NCBI GenBank assembly: GCA_035528415.1
Contig: DATKYQ010000013.1
Coordinates: forward strand, 35,089 to 99,088
Length of the DNA stretch: 64,000 bases
Reading direction: 5' to 3'
Origin: DATKYQ01 sp035528415
GTDB lineage: Bacteria; Myxococcota; B64-G9
Shown: positions 15,607 through 22,757 of the stretch, in pieces
Layout: the number at the start of each line of letters is the position of its first letter
Numbering within the stretch: the stretch's first letter is position 1
Made by a program: the position numbers and the translations under genes
The notes under the pieces: model-generated
Told to the model about the DNA's origin: nothing
Seen by the model: the letters and a program-made list of their open reading frames with translations, nothing else
Database searches by the model: none

Positions 15607-18555
15607 CTATTTCTTTTTCAACGAACTGATTACCTCGCGGGCCTTCTGCAAGGCCAGCACAACCTTCTTCTCGCGAAGCCTCATGCGATTCTCCTGCTCT
15701 TTGGACGTTTCGAGCTTATTCTTCAGCAGTTCGAACTTCTCCTTGGCTTGCTGCATGGCTTCCTGGTAGCGCGAAATTTTCTTATCCTTGATCTCCTTGA
15801 GTTTCTCAAGGGCCATGATCTTGTCCTGTTCGGCCTTTTCCAGTGCCTCCTGGGTGCCAACCTGCAAGGCGGCGATCTCGTCGTTTTTCGCTGCCTCGAG
15901 CTCCACGAGTCGCCGTTCGTGCTGACTGATAAGATCCGTGAAATGCTGTTCGTGCGACTGTTTCAACTCTTCCACGGTGCCAGCCTGTTGGTCGCCTTGC
16001 CTGGCCAGTTTTTTCACGCGCGAACGCAATTCCTCAAGCTGCTCGTCTTTCTCGCGCGCCGCCGCCTGCGACTGTGAGGCGCTATCCCCGGCCTCATCCA
16101 GTTGTCCTCGCAACATGGCCAGATCTTCCTCGACGTCTTCGAGCGACTCGCTTTTGGCTAACAACTCTGCCTCGAGTTGCTGGGCGGCCTGTTGGCTCTC
16201 GGCAAGCATAGCCTCGATCTGTTGTTTCTCTTGTGTCAGCTGATCCATCGCCTGCCGGCTGTTCTGGCCGGCTCCCTGAAGCGCCTCGGTCAACTCCTGT
16301 TCACGAGTGCTAAGCAACTCCTGCTGTTGCCGGGAGGCATTCAATTGCCCGGAAAGCTGGCTGTTTTGTTGCTCGAATTCCGAGATTCTGGAAGACAGGT
16401 CGTCTTTCTCCTGGTTGATCTGCTTGATCTTCTCGGACGACTCGCGCTCCATTTTCGAGGCCTTGAGCAAGGCGGACTCGACGCGTTCTTCCATGCTTGC
16501 GATTTTCTTCTTGGCCTTGCCGTAACGCTCTTGCAAGTCGGATTCGACGTTCTGTTTTTCTTCGTTCAGCTTTGCAACCTGCTCCGCGAGCCTGACCAAC
16601 TCGGAGTCCTTGCTCTCCAGCTTGGCCATGGCCTCCTGCTCGATCCTGGCGTTATCTTCAGAAGCAGACTCGGCCGAGTTCTTCATCGCCTGGAACCTCT
16701 GGCGTTCTTCTTCCAGCTCGGATTGCAGCCGGCGAACCTCTTCCTGCGCGTTCGCGGAGGTCTGCTCGAGTTTTGTCTCGATGCTCTCTCTCTTCCTCGA
16801 TAGCTCGCCAAGCTGCTCTTCGAGAGAACTGCGCTCCGCTTCGGCCCCGGACTGAGCCTGCGATAGGTTCTCTTCCACCTCGGTCAGGCGTGTATCGAGA
16901 GACTCGTTTTCGGCATTGAGCCTCTCGATCGTGGACGATGACTCGCTTCTCTCCTTTTGCAGCGTTTCTTCAAGCAGGCTGATGTTTCGCTCGCGGTCTT
17001 GAATGCGGGCGTTCAATTCCTGCTCGCGCACCTGTACTGCCTGGGCCAGCTCGCCGATTTGCGTCTCGAGCTTGGTGCGTTCAGAGTCCCATTCGGCCTG
17101 CAGGCTGGATTTTTGCCCTTCGAAGGCAGCCTGCGCGGCCTGTTTCTGTTCTTCGGCGTCGGAAAGCGCCTGAGAGCTGCTGTGTTCGAGACCGGCGTGC
17201 AACTCGGCCGCTTCGCGCAGGGCGGACTCCAGCTCTTGTGTTCTCTGTTCGAGCGCCTCTTTCTCTTCCGTCATGGCATCAAGCGAATCCTGCAAAAGGT
17301 CCGCCCGGCCACGCTCGACATCGACTTCCTGGGTCAGCTCTTCTTCGCGGGTTTCCTTCTCCCCGGTGATCTCGTCGAGAGATTCCTGAAGCAGATCGAC
17401 CTTTTTCTGCGAATCTTCAATCTGCTCCTGGGAATCCTGAGACTCTTCCTCCTTCTTCTGGCTGAGAAGCTGGAGAGTCTCCTGGAGCACCTTGACCTTG
17501 TCGAGCTGCTCATCGAGAGCGGCCTGAAGTTCTGAACGCTCTTGCTCGAAGCGACGGACGTTTTCTTCCAGCTGGCCGGTAACATCGCCGAGTTCCACTC
17601 GGGTCTGATCGAACTGCTGCGACAGGCGCGCGCGCTCCTGTTCGGTGTTCTCCAGCTTTTCTTCCTGGGCCCTGTACTTCTCGTTCAAGGTCTTCAGGTT
17701 CAGGTTGATCTCGTCGTAGCGGGCCTTGGCCTTGGAATGCTCTTTCTGGGCCTGGCTCAACTCGCGCTCTCTCTTCTTGAGGTTCTTGCGCAGGAAGTTG
17801 AGCTTGTCGTCGAAACCGTATTCTCCCTCGATTTCGTCCTCGACAATAGATTTGCGCTTGCGCATGGGAGGAGGAGGGGGATGAGCCGAGGATTTTCCGG
17901 CGGGCGCCTTGTTTTCGGTAAGCTGACTGAAGGCGGCGTCGAGATCCGGCTCGTCGGCGCTGGCGGCGAATGTTTCGACCGGAACAACTTCACGAGGTTC
18001 TTCGATCGGTTCGAGTTCATCGATCGGCTCGAGTTCTTCGATCGGCTCGACGAGATCCGGCTCGGCGATGGCCTCTTGATCGCTTGCGTCCGTCTCGGGC
18101 GTCTGCACAGTCAGATTGGAGAAAGCCGAGTCGAGCTCGTCTTCTTCATGATCCGAGGCCGGCGACGGCAGCTCTCCGGCAACGCCCAGAAGCTGAGCCA
18201 GCCTGTCTGCCACGGCACCGGCGGACTGGTCTTTGAGCATATAGGCATCGGCCGGGGTCTTGTGACTCTGGTGCTGCTCGAATGTATCGGGAGTCTCGCC
18301 GGAGGAGATGATCAAGACCGGCACTTGCCTGAGATTCTTGTTTTTCTTGATCCGGTTGCAAACGGAGTAACCGCTCATGCCGGGAAGCTCCGCAGCCAGG
18401 AGAATGCCGTCGGGCGGGTTGTTCTTGGCCGTGTCTATGCCCGCGTGCCCCTCGGCCACCGAGGTGACCGCGACGCTTCGCTGCTGCAGCAATTTGCTAA
18501 TCTCCGCCTCGAAGACGGGATCGTTTTCTATAATCAGTACGCGTTTTTGTTCCAT
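15607..18555 (-). CDS. FrzS/AglZ-like pseudo-receiver and coiled-coil protein
   Basis: Residues 1-120 form a response-regulator receiver fold (KRVLIIEND, LLAAELPGMSGY, VLIISS, HKTPADAYMLKD). The residue aligned with the phospho-acceptor Asp is Ala54, so the domain should not be phosphorylated. The HKTPADAY segment closely recalls Myxococcus FrzS, whose pseudo-receiver is known to lack a working phosphorylation site and which acts in polar control of type IV pilus motility. Residues about 130-280 are acidic and low-complexity. They include tandem EPIEELEPIDELEPIEE and two DxAFSxLT motifs. Residues about 280-970 are one long Gln/Glu/Lys-rich coiled coil. The start is the ATG at 18555, which opens directly on the receiver fold. 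A role in polarity or motility is inferred from architecture; no frz or agl gene is adjacent. Confidence 0.82.
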   Translation of the reverse strand: MEQKRVLIIENDPVFEAEISKLLQQRSVAVTSVAEGHAGIDTAKNNPPDGILLAAELPGMSGYSVCNRIKKNKNLRQVPVLIISSGETPDTFEQHQSHKTPADAYMLKDQSAGAVADRLAQLLGVAGELPSPASDHEEDELDSAFSNLTVQTPETDASDQEAIAEPDLVEPIEELEPIDELEPIEEPREVVPVETFAASADEPDLDAAFSQLTENKAPAGKSSAHPPPPPMRKRKSIVEDEIEGEYGFDDKLNFLRKNLKKRERELSQAQKEHSKAKARYDEINLNLKTLNEKYRAQEEKLENTEQERARLSQQFDQTRVELGDVTGQLEENVRRFEQERSELQAALDEQLDKVKVLQETLQLLSQKKEEESQDSQEQIEDSQKKVDLLQESLDEITGEKETREEELTQEVDVERGRADLLQDSLDAMTEEKEALEQRTQELESALREAAELHAGLEHSSSQALSDAEEQKQAAQAAFEGQKSSLQAEWDSERTKLETQIGELAQAVQVREQELNARIQDRERNISLLEETLQKERSESSSTIERLNAENESLDTRLTEVEENLSQAQSGAEAERSSLEEQLGELSRKRESIETKLEQTSANAQEEVRRLQSELEEERQRFQAMKNSAESASEDNARIEQEAMAKLESKDSELVRLAEQVAKLNEEKQNVESDLQERYGKAKKKIASMEERVESALLKASKMERESSEKIKQINQEKDDLSSRISEFEQQNSQLSGQLNASRQQQELLSTREQELTEALQGAGQNSRQAMDQLTQEKQQIEAMLAESQQAAQQLEAELLAKSESLEDVEEDLAMLRGQLDEAGDSASQSQAAAREKDEQLEELRSRVKKLARQGDQQAGTVEELKQSHEQHFTDLISQHERRLVELEAAKNDEIAALQVGTQEALEKAEQDKIMALEKLKEIKDKKISRYQEAMQQAKEKFELLKNKLETSKEQENRMRLREKKVVLALQKAREVISSLKKK

Positions 18556-18657
18556 ATTGTCGGCCGGGGCGGCCGCCCAATGCACTCCCGCCAGCCCCAG
18601 GTAAGCTATACTACGCTACCTGCAACACTTCAAGAAAAATACCAAAAATCACGGCTG

Positions 18658-20079
18658 TCAGGGCGTGACGTAGACCAGCTCGATATGAACGCTGTCGCCC
18701 TCGCCGAAAAATTCGCACGGATCGTAGTGCGCAGCGAAGGAGATCGTGCCACCGAGCGCCTTGGGATCCGGAGGGTTTGTAGGCCCGGTGTAGTTCCAGG
18801 TGGGAACGCAAGCCAGGCCGCCGGGGCACGAGTCGTCGTCGGGGCCGCTGCACTCGGTGAGCTTGACCTCGCCCACGTAACCGCAGGAGTAACGCGGCAC
18901 CGCCGTGCCGTTGATCAGGATGTTGGCCAGATCAGGATCGAGGATCGCCTCGGAGAGCAGGAAGATCTTGGGACAGGCCACGAAGCCGCCCAGGTCCTTC
19001 ATGGTCTGAGAGAAATCAGTCTGGCATATGGTGTCGACGAAACCGTTCTTGCCGATGCCGAAGAGTTGGGCCAGCTTGACGTAGCGCGTGCCGGGCTTGG
19101 CAGAGCAAAATTCACCTGTGCAGCCGGCGGTGGTACAGGCGGGCTCAATGTCCCAGCGGTTCTTGGCATCATCCCAGAAGTACTCGATGGTCGTGGTGGA
19201 CAGATCCTCCTTGTCTTTAATACCGACAATCGCCGCGAACTTGACCATTCCTTCCCGGTTGTCCTTCAAGCCCAGCAAGAAGTTGTAGTATTCCTCGACC
19301 GCTGTCAGCCGGTAAGGCTTGCCATCCGGGTCGCTGAACCCTCCGTCGGGGTCGGCGCCCTTGGCGGCAAAATAACATGAATTGCCGCCAATACCCGGCA
19401 TGCCTTCTGTGACATCGCCCACTTCGCCGCAATCATCCTCGTCGGTGATGATGACCACCACCAGGGTGGCGTCTTTGCGAAGGAAGTCGCTGTTGTAGCT
19501 GCCGGCCAGGTCGTCGAGGGCGATCTTCAACGGGGCCAGGCCCCGCTCGTAGCCGCATCCGTTTACACCCACCATTGCGAAACCTTTACTCCCGCCGGTA
19601 TCATAGAAGCACCACTTTGTCGCGGCGTCGACCACTCTTTCGCACTGCGGATCGCTGGTGAAGACGTAGTCGGGCAAGTCGATCGTCCCTTGGTTGTAAC
19701 CGATGCGATCCTGGAAGCGGCCGTTCTCGCCGGTCTCGTTCATGCACGATGACTGGATGAGGCCTTCGCAACGCGGGCAGCCGGGAGACTCCATTCCGGT
19801 GGTGATGATGGCAATATGGTATTTGTCGCTGAAGTAGTTCTCGAGTTCGGAGGTAAAGGCGCCGAACGACAGTCCAAGCTGGCCCTGCTCGCCGACCATC
19901 GAACCGGAGTTGTCGATGATGAAGAGGATATCGGCCTGCGAGGCAATGCTTATCGTCTGCGTCCAGCGCTTCTCCTTGATCACCGAACTGGGCAATTCCT
20001 CGAAGCCGTAGTTCTGGCAACCCAAAATGGTCAAACCGGTAAAGAGGGCCAAAACACCATACCAGCTTTTCACGATCAT
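18658..20079 (-). CDS. VWA-domain lipoprotein (copy 1)
   Basis: The protein has a signal peptide with lipobox TILGC (Cys21), then a von Willebrand factor A domain from about residue 50. The MIDAS motif is intact (DNSGSM), with a later Asp in VVVIITDEDDCGE. Many paired cysteines follow (CPRC, CTTAGC, CPGGLAC), which suggests a disulfide-stabilised extracytoplasmic domain. VWA domains bind partner proteins through a metal ion, and no enzymatic motif is seen. The ATG at 20079 lies five bases from AGGAGG. The gene at 20164-21573 is a full-length paralogue and the two sit in tandem with 84 nt between coding regions. The partner and process are unknown. Confidence 0.82.
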   Translation of the reverse strand: MIVKSWYGVLALFTGLTILGCQNYGFEELPSSVIKEKRWTQTISIASQADILFIIDNSGSMVGEQGQLGLSFGAFTSELENYFSDKYHIAIITTGMESPGCPRCEGLIQSSCMNETGENGRFQDRIGYNQGTIDLPDYVFTSDPQCERVVDAATKWCFYDTGGSKGFAMVGVNGCGYERGLAPLKIALDDLAGSYNSDFLRKDATLVVVIITDEDDCGEVGDVTEGMPGIGGNSCYFAAKGADPDGGFSDPDGKPYRLTAVEEYYNFLLGLKDNREGMVKFAAIVGIKDKEDLSTTTIEYFWDDAKNRWDIEPACTTAGCTGEFCSAKPGTRYVKLAQLFGIGKNGFVDTICQTDFSQTMKDLGGFVACPKIFLLSEAILDPDLANILINGTAVPRYSCGYVGEVKLTECSGPDDDSCPGGLACVPTWNYTGPTNPPDPKALGGTISFAAHYDPCEFFGEGDSVHIELVYVTP

Positions 20080-20103
20080 CACGACCTCCTGTGAGCTTAG
20101 CCC

Positions 20104-20133
20104 ATTATCGTACCAATATGCCCGTCACGTCAA
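20104..20133 (-). promoter_or_regulatory. Candidate sigma-70 promoter between the tandem VWA genes
   Basis: On the minus strand TTGACG (20133-20128) and GATAAT (20109-20104) are separated by 18 nt, 25 nt upstream of the start of copy 1. Copy 1 can therefore be transcribed independently of copy 2. Confidence 0.5.
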
Positions 20134-20163
20134 CCTTGAAGAAGATCTATGGGAATGTGAGCA

Positions 20164-21573
20164 TCAGGGAGTGACGTACACCAATTCAATATGAACGTTA
20201 TCGCCCGGCTCGAAGAATTTGCAAGGGTCATAGTGGGTCGCGAAGGAGATGGTACCGGCGGGCGCATTGGGGTCCGGGGTATCCAAGGGCGGGGCGTAAT
20301 TCCATGTGGGTATGCAAGCCAGGCCACCGGGACACGAGTCGTCATCGGGGCCGCTGCACTCCACTAGCTTCACCTCGTCCACGTATCCGCAAGAGTAGCG
20401 TGGTACAGCTTCATCGTTGATCAAGATGTTGGCCAGATCGGGGTCGAGGATCTCCTCTGAGAGCTTGAATACCCTGGGACAGGAGACGAGAGTAGCAATA
20501 TATTCCCAGGTTTTTGAGAAATCGTCCTGGCAGATCGTGTCGACAAAGCCGTTATCATGGAACAACTGTGCCAGTTGAATATACCTGGTTCCAGGCTTGG
20601 CATAACAATAATCTCCCTCGCAATCGCGAGTCGTGCATGCATTGTCTACTACCCAGCGACTGCCGTTGTAGGAATAGTCGATCGAAGTAGTGGATAAGTC
20701 ATTGACATCCTTCACGCCCACGACGGCTGCGAACTTGACCATACCTTCCCGACCGTTTTTGAGTTTCATTAAAAAATTGTAGTAGTCTTCCACCGGCGTC
20801 AGTTTATAGAGTTTTCCTTCGGGATCGTTGGCATTGCCGTCTGGATCAGCTTTCTTCGATGCGTAGTAGCATGCATCTGCCCTTATTCCTGGAAGTTCAT
20901 CCGTGATATCTCCCACTTCGCCGCAGTCTTCCTCGTCAGAGATGATCACAATGGTCAGTGAAGCGTCTTTACGGAGGAAGTCGGAGTTGTACCTGTCGAC
21001 CAATTCGTCGAGGGCAATTCTGATAGGGGCCAGGCCACGTTCATACCCACAACCTTCGACACCGTCGAGGGCGAATCCACTTTTCGTCGAATCGTCAAAA
21101 AAACAATGCTTGTGCGCAGAGTCGATAACTCTGGGACAGGTTGCCTGATCAGTAACACAAGAATAAACCGGTTTTATCAGATCCCCTTCATTGTGGCAGA
21201 TCCTGTCCTGGAACCTTCCGTTTTCACCCGTCTCATTGATGCAGGCAGGAGAAATGACAGAGCAGGAAGGACATCCTGGCGACTCCATGCCAGTCGTAAT
21301 AACCGCGATATGGTAGTCAGTGCCGACCAATTCCTCTAATTTGTCTGTAAAAATCTTAAATGAATCTCCGAGCTGTCTTTGCTCCCCTGCCATGGAATAT
21401 GAATTGTCAATCACGAAAAGGATGTCCGCTGCCGAGGAAATTACAATGTTCTTAGTCCAGCGTTTTTCCTTGATCACCGAGCTGGGCAGTTCTTCAAATG
21501 CGTAATTCTGGCAGCCAAGGATGCTCAAACCGGCAACGATAGCCACTAAGCCACACCAGCTTTTCATTATCAT
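20164..21573 (-). CDS. VWA-domain lipoprotein (copy 2)
   Basis: This paralogue of the 18658-20079 protein has almost the same length (469 against 473 residues) and near-identical blocks: the lipobox LSILGC, NYAFEELPSSVIKEKRW, TTGMESPGCP, NETGENGRFQDRI and LDPDLANILIN. The MIDAS motif reads DNSYSM and keeps the D-x-S-x-S pattern; DEEDCGE follows. Cysteine positions are largely shared with copy 1. The ATG at 21573 has GGGAGG five bases upstream. The N-terminal anchor and C-terminal block (CGYVDEVKLVECSGPDDDS) are most similar, while the loops between them differ. The two copies may bind different partners, which is an inference. Confidence 0.82.
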   Translation of the reverse strand: MIMKSWCGLVAIVAGLSILGCQNYAFEELPSSVIKEKRWTKNIVISSAADILFVIDNSYSMAGEQRQLGDSFKIFTDKLEELVGTDYHIAVITTGMESPGCPSCSVISPACINETGENGRFQDRICHNEGDLIKPVYSCVTDQATCPRVIDSAHKHCFFDDSTKSGFALDGVEGCGYERGLAPIRIALDELVDRYNSDFLRKDASLTIVIISDEEDCGEVGDITDELPGIRADACYYASKKADPDGNANDPEGKLYKLTPVEDYYNFLMKLKNGREGMVKFAAVVGVKDVNDLSTTSIDYSYNGSRWVVDNACTTRDCEGDYCYAKPGTRYIQLAQLFHDNGFVDTICQDDFSKTWEYIATLVSCPRVFKLSEEILDPDLANILINDEAVPRYSCGYVDEVKLVECSGPDDDSCPGGLACIPTWNYAPPLDTPDPNAPAGTISFATHYDPCKFFEPGDNVHIELVYVTP

Positions 21574-21919
21574 AGCCACCTCCCGTTAGCCTGACCCGCA
21601 CCAGGCGGCTTTTGTCTCGTTTTTTTGTCATTCCGTGGCATCTTTGCCATAGTTGTTGGTTTGATATGTTCCTCAGGGATAGTCCAAGAATATCAAGCCA
21701 TGATTTGTGCCAGCCGCTTCGGGAGTACAATATGAGCAAAATAGTTGACTCAAAAATCAATCCACGTGCGGTAAAAAAGCCTCTTTCGGTGCGGTTACAA
21801 TCGGGCTGGAAAGTGTATTTATGATGTTAATACAGTCTATTGTAGCTGTCATCCGAATGTCGTGAGATTGGTATGGATCTTGCTTCACAGTGTGGTGGTC
21901 TTTGGTCACGGAGGGCCCC
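21574..21919. other. Divergent intergenic region, 346 nt
   Basis: This AT-richer spacer separates the minus-strand VWA gene from the plus-strand V4R gene. It contains the inverted repeat TGGCA-N4-TGCCA near 21639-21652. The repeat has GG-N7-GC spacing, so it is not a sigma-54 site. No convincing -35/-10 pair or small gene was found. Confidence 0.4.
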
Positions 21920-22414
21920 ATGAATGTAAAGGATGTTGTGTTCTCTCCTGACACAGACACTAAGAAAGCAGGCAGCCTGCTGTCGCTGACGAGCAAGGCC
22001 CTCGATATCGCAACCACAATTCGCAGAAAGTTCAGAAACCTCGGCGGCAGCTCGATGAAGCAACGCCTCGAGACAATGAGGCGCGAAGGGTCTTCGAGCC
22101 GTGACATGTACGCGGCAGGCTGGGAAGAGGGACGGCGCGAAGAATTGCAGGATCTGACCGACGTGCTTTTCAGTTGCCAGGAGAAAGGCCTGGGTCGGAT
22201 GAGCATCATCCAGGAGTCGAACTCTCACCTGGTCGTGAAGGTCTATGACTGCGCCTCTTGCCGGGGCGATAATCGCTATGACGATTGTTCATTCGTGGCC
22301 GGATACATCGCAGGCGCGCTTGTAGCCGCCGGAAAACCCGAGAGCGTGAATGTAAAGGAGAAATCATGCGGCGAGTACCCGGGACGCACCTGCGTCTTCG
22401 CCGCCAACTGGTGA
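21920..22414 (+). CDS. Small V4R-domain protein
   Basis: The C-terminal half of this 164-residue protein (CSFVAGYIAGALVAAG, then VNVKEKSCGEYPGRTCVF) matches the V4R (4-vinyl reductase) signature. That includes the hydrophobic helix, the VxEKxC turn and the final CVF. V4R domains bind small hydrophobic molecules in regulators and in chlorophyll-related proteins. This protein has only a short N-terminal segment and no DNA-binding or catalytic domain. A C-x-x-C pair (CASC) lies near residue 112. The start at 21920 has GGAGGG immediately upstream; an upstream GTG at 21890 is less likely. The gene stands alone, and a strong terminator lies about 210 nt downstream. The ligand is unknown. Confidence 0.7.
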   Translation: MNVKDVVFSPDTDTKKAGSLLSLTSKALDIATTIRRKFRNLGGSSMKQRLETMRREGSSSRDMYAAGWEEGRREELQDLTDVLFSCQEKGLGRMSIIQESNSHLVVKVYDCASCRGDNRYDDCSFVAGYIAGALVAAGKPESVNVKEKSCGEYPGRTCVFAANW

Positions 22415-22448
22415 CCCTATTTTAGTGATAAATTATTTTTTGAGTTTT

Positions 22449-22611
22449 GCAGGGGATTGAAGAATTGCACACATCGGCGCTTTGACAAATGGAATAAGGG
22501 TCTTGCGAGAAGCAGATGGCGTGGTCGGGGCCGGGAGTATGGAATGGGGTGCTGCGACGGGCAGGTGGTTTTGGCTTCTCTGCATAAAATTACGACATAG
22601 AGGTCCCCTGC
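22449..22611 (+). ncRNA. Candidate structured RNA
   Basis: GCAGGGGA (22449-22456) is perfectly complementary to TCCCCTGC (22604-22611). Inside it, GC-GAGAAGC (22505-22513) pairs with GCTTCTC-GC (22574-22583) across one bulged base. This leaves an asymmetric open region between the two stems and a 60-nt apical part. The element sits just upstream of a strong intrinsic terminator. The long closing stem with a large internal bubble is loosely like 6S RNA, but no family signature was recognised. It could simply be a structured 3' UTR of the V4R gene. Confidence 0.3.
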
Positions 22612-22620
22612 AATTGTTGG

Positions 22621-22661
22621 AAACCCGCCATGAGGCCTGATTCTCATGGCGGGTTTTTTTT
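22621..22661 (+). terminator. Strong intrinsic terminator
   Basis: The stem AAACCCGCCATGAG (22621-22634) pairs perfectly with CTCATGGCGGGTTT (22643-22656) around an 8-nt loop, and eight T residues run from 22654 to 22661. It ends transcription coming from the V4R gene or from the RNA candidate. Confidence 0.9.
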
Positions 22662-22757
22662 CCGCACAATCACAAATGTGACTCGGTGTAGTCTTCATCG
22701 AATTGACAAAGCGCATCTAATTTGTTTGACTGTCTCCCGATCCTCGGAGAGACGATT

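Larger units (their letters stand above)
22415..22757. other. Intergenic region with RNA-like element and terminator, 343 nt
   Basis: The region contains the structured-RNA candidate at 22449-22611 and the intrinsic terminator at 22621-22661. The remaining 90 nt precede the TPR gene, whose ribosome site GGAGAG is near 22747. No protein-coding frame is convincing here. Confidence 0.5.

Noticed and set aside
17542..19380. 612-codon plus-strand frame across the FrzS-like and VWA genes
   Set aside because: It spans two well-supported minus-strand genes and their gap. The Leu-rich translation is the mirror of the Glu/Gln coiled coil.
21639..21652. Sigma-54 site at TGGCATCTTTGCCA
   Set aside because: The spacing is GG-N7-GC rather than N10; it is only an inverted repeat.
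22449..22611. Signal recognition particle RNA or tmRNA in the RNA-like region
   Set aside because: The SRP tetraloop block and tmRNA tRNA-like ends are absent.
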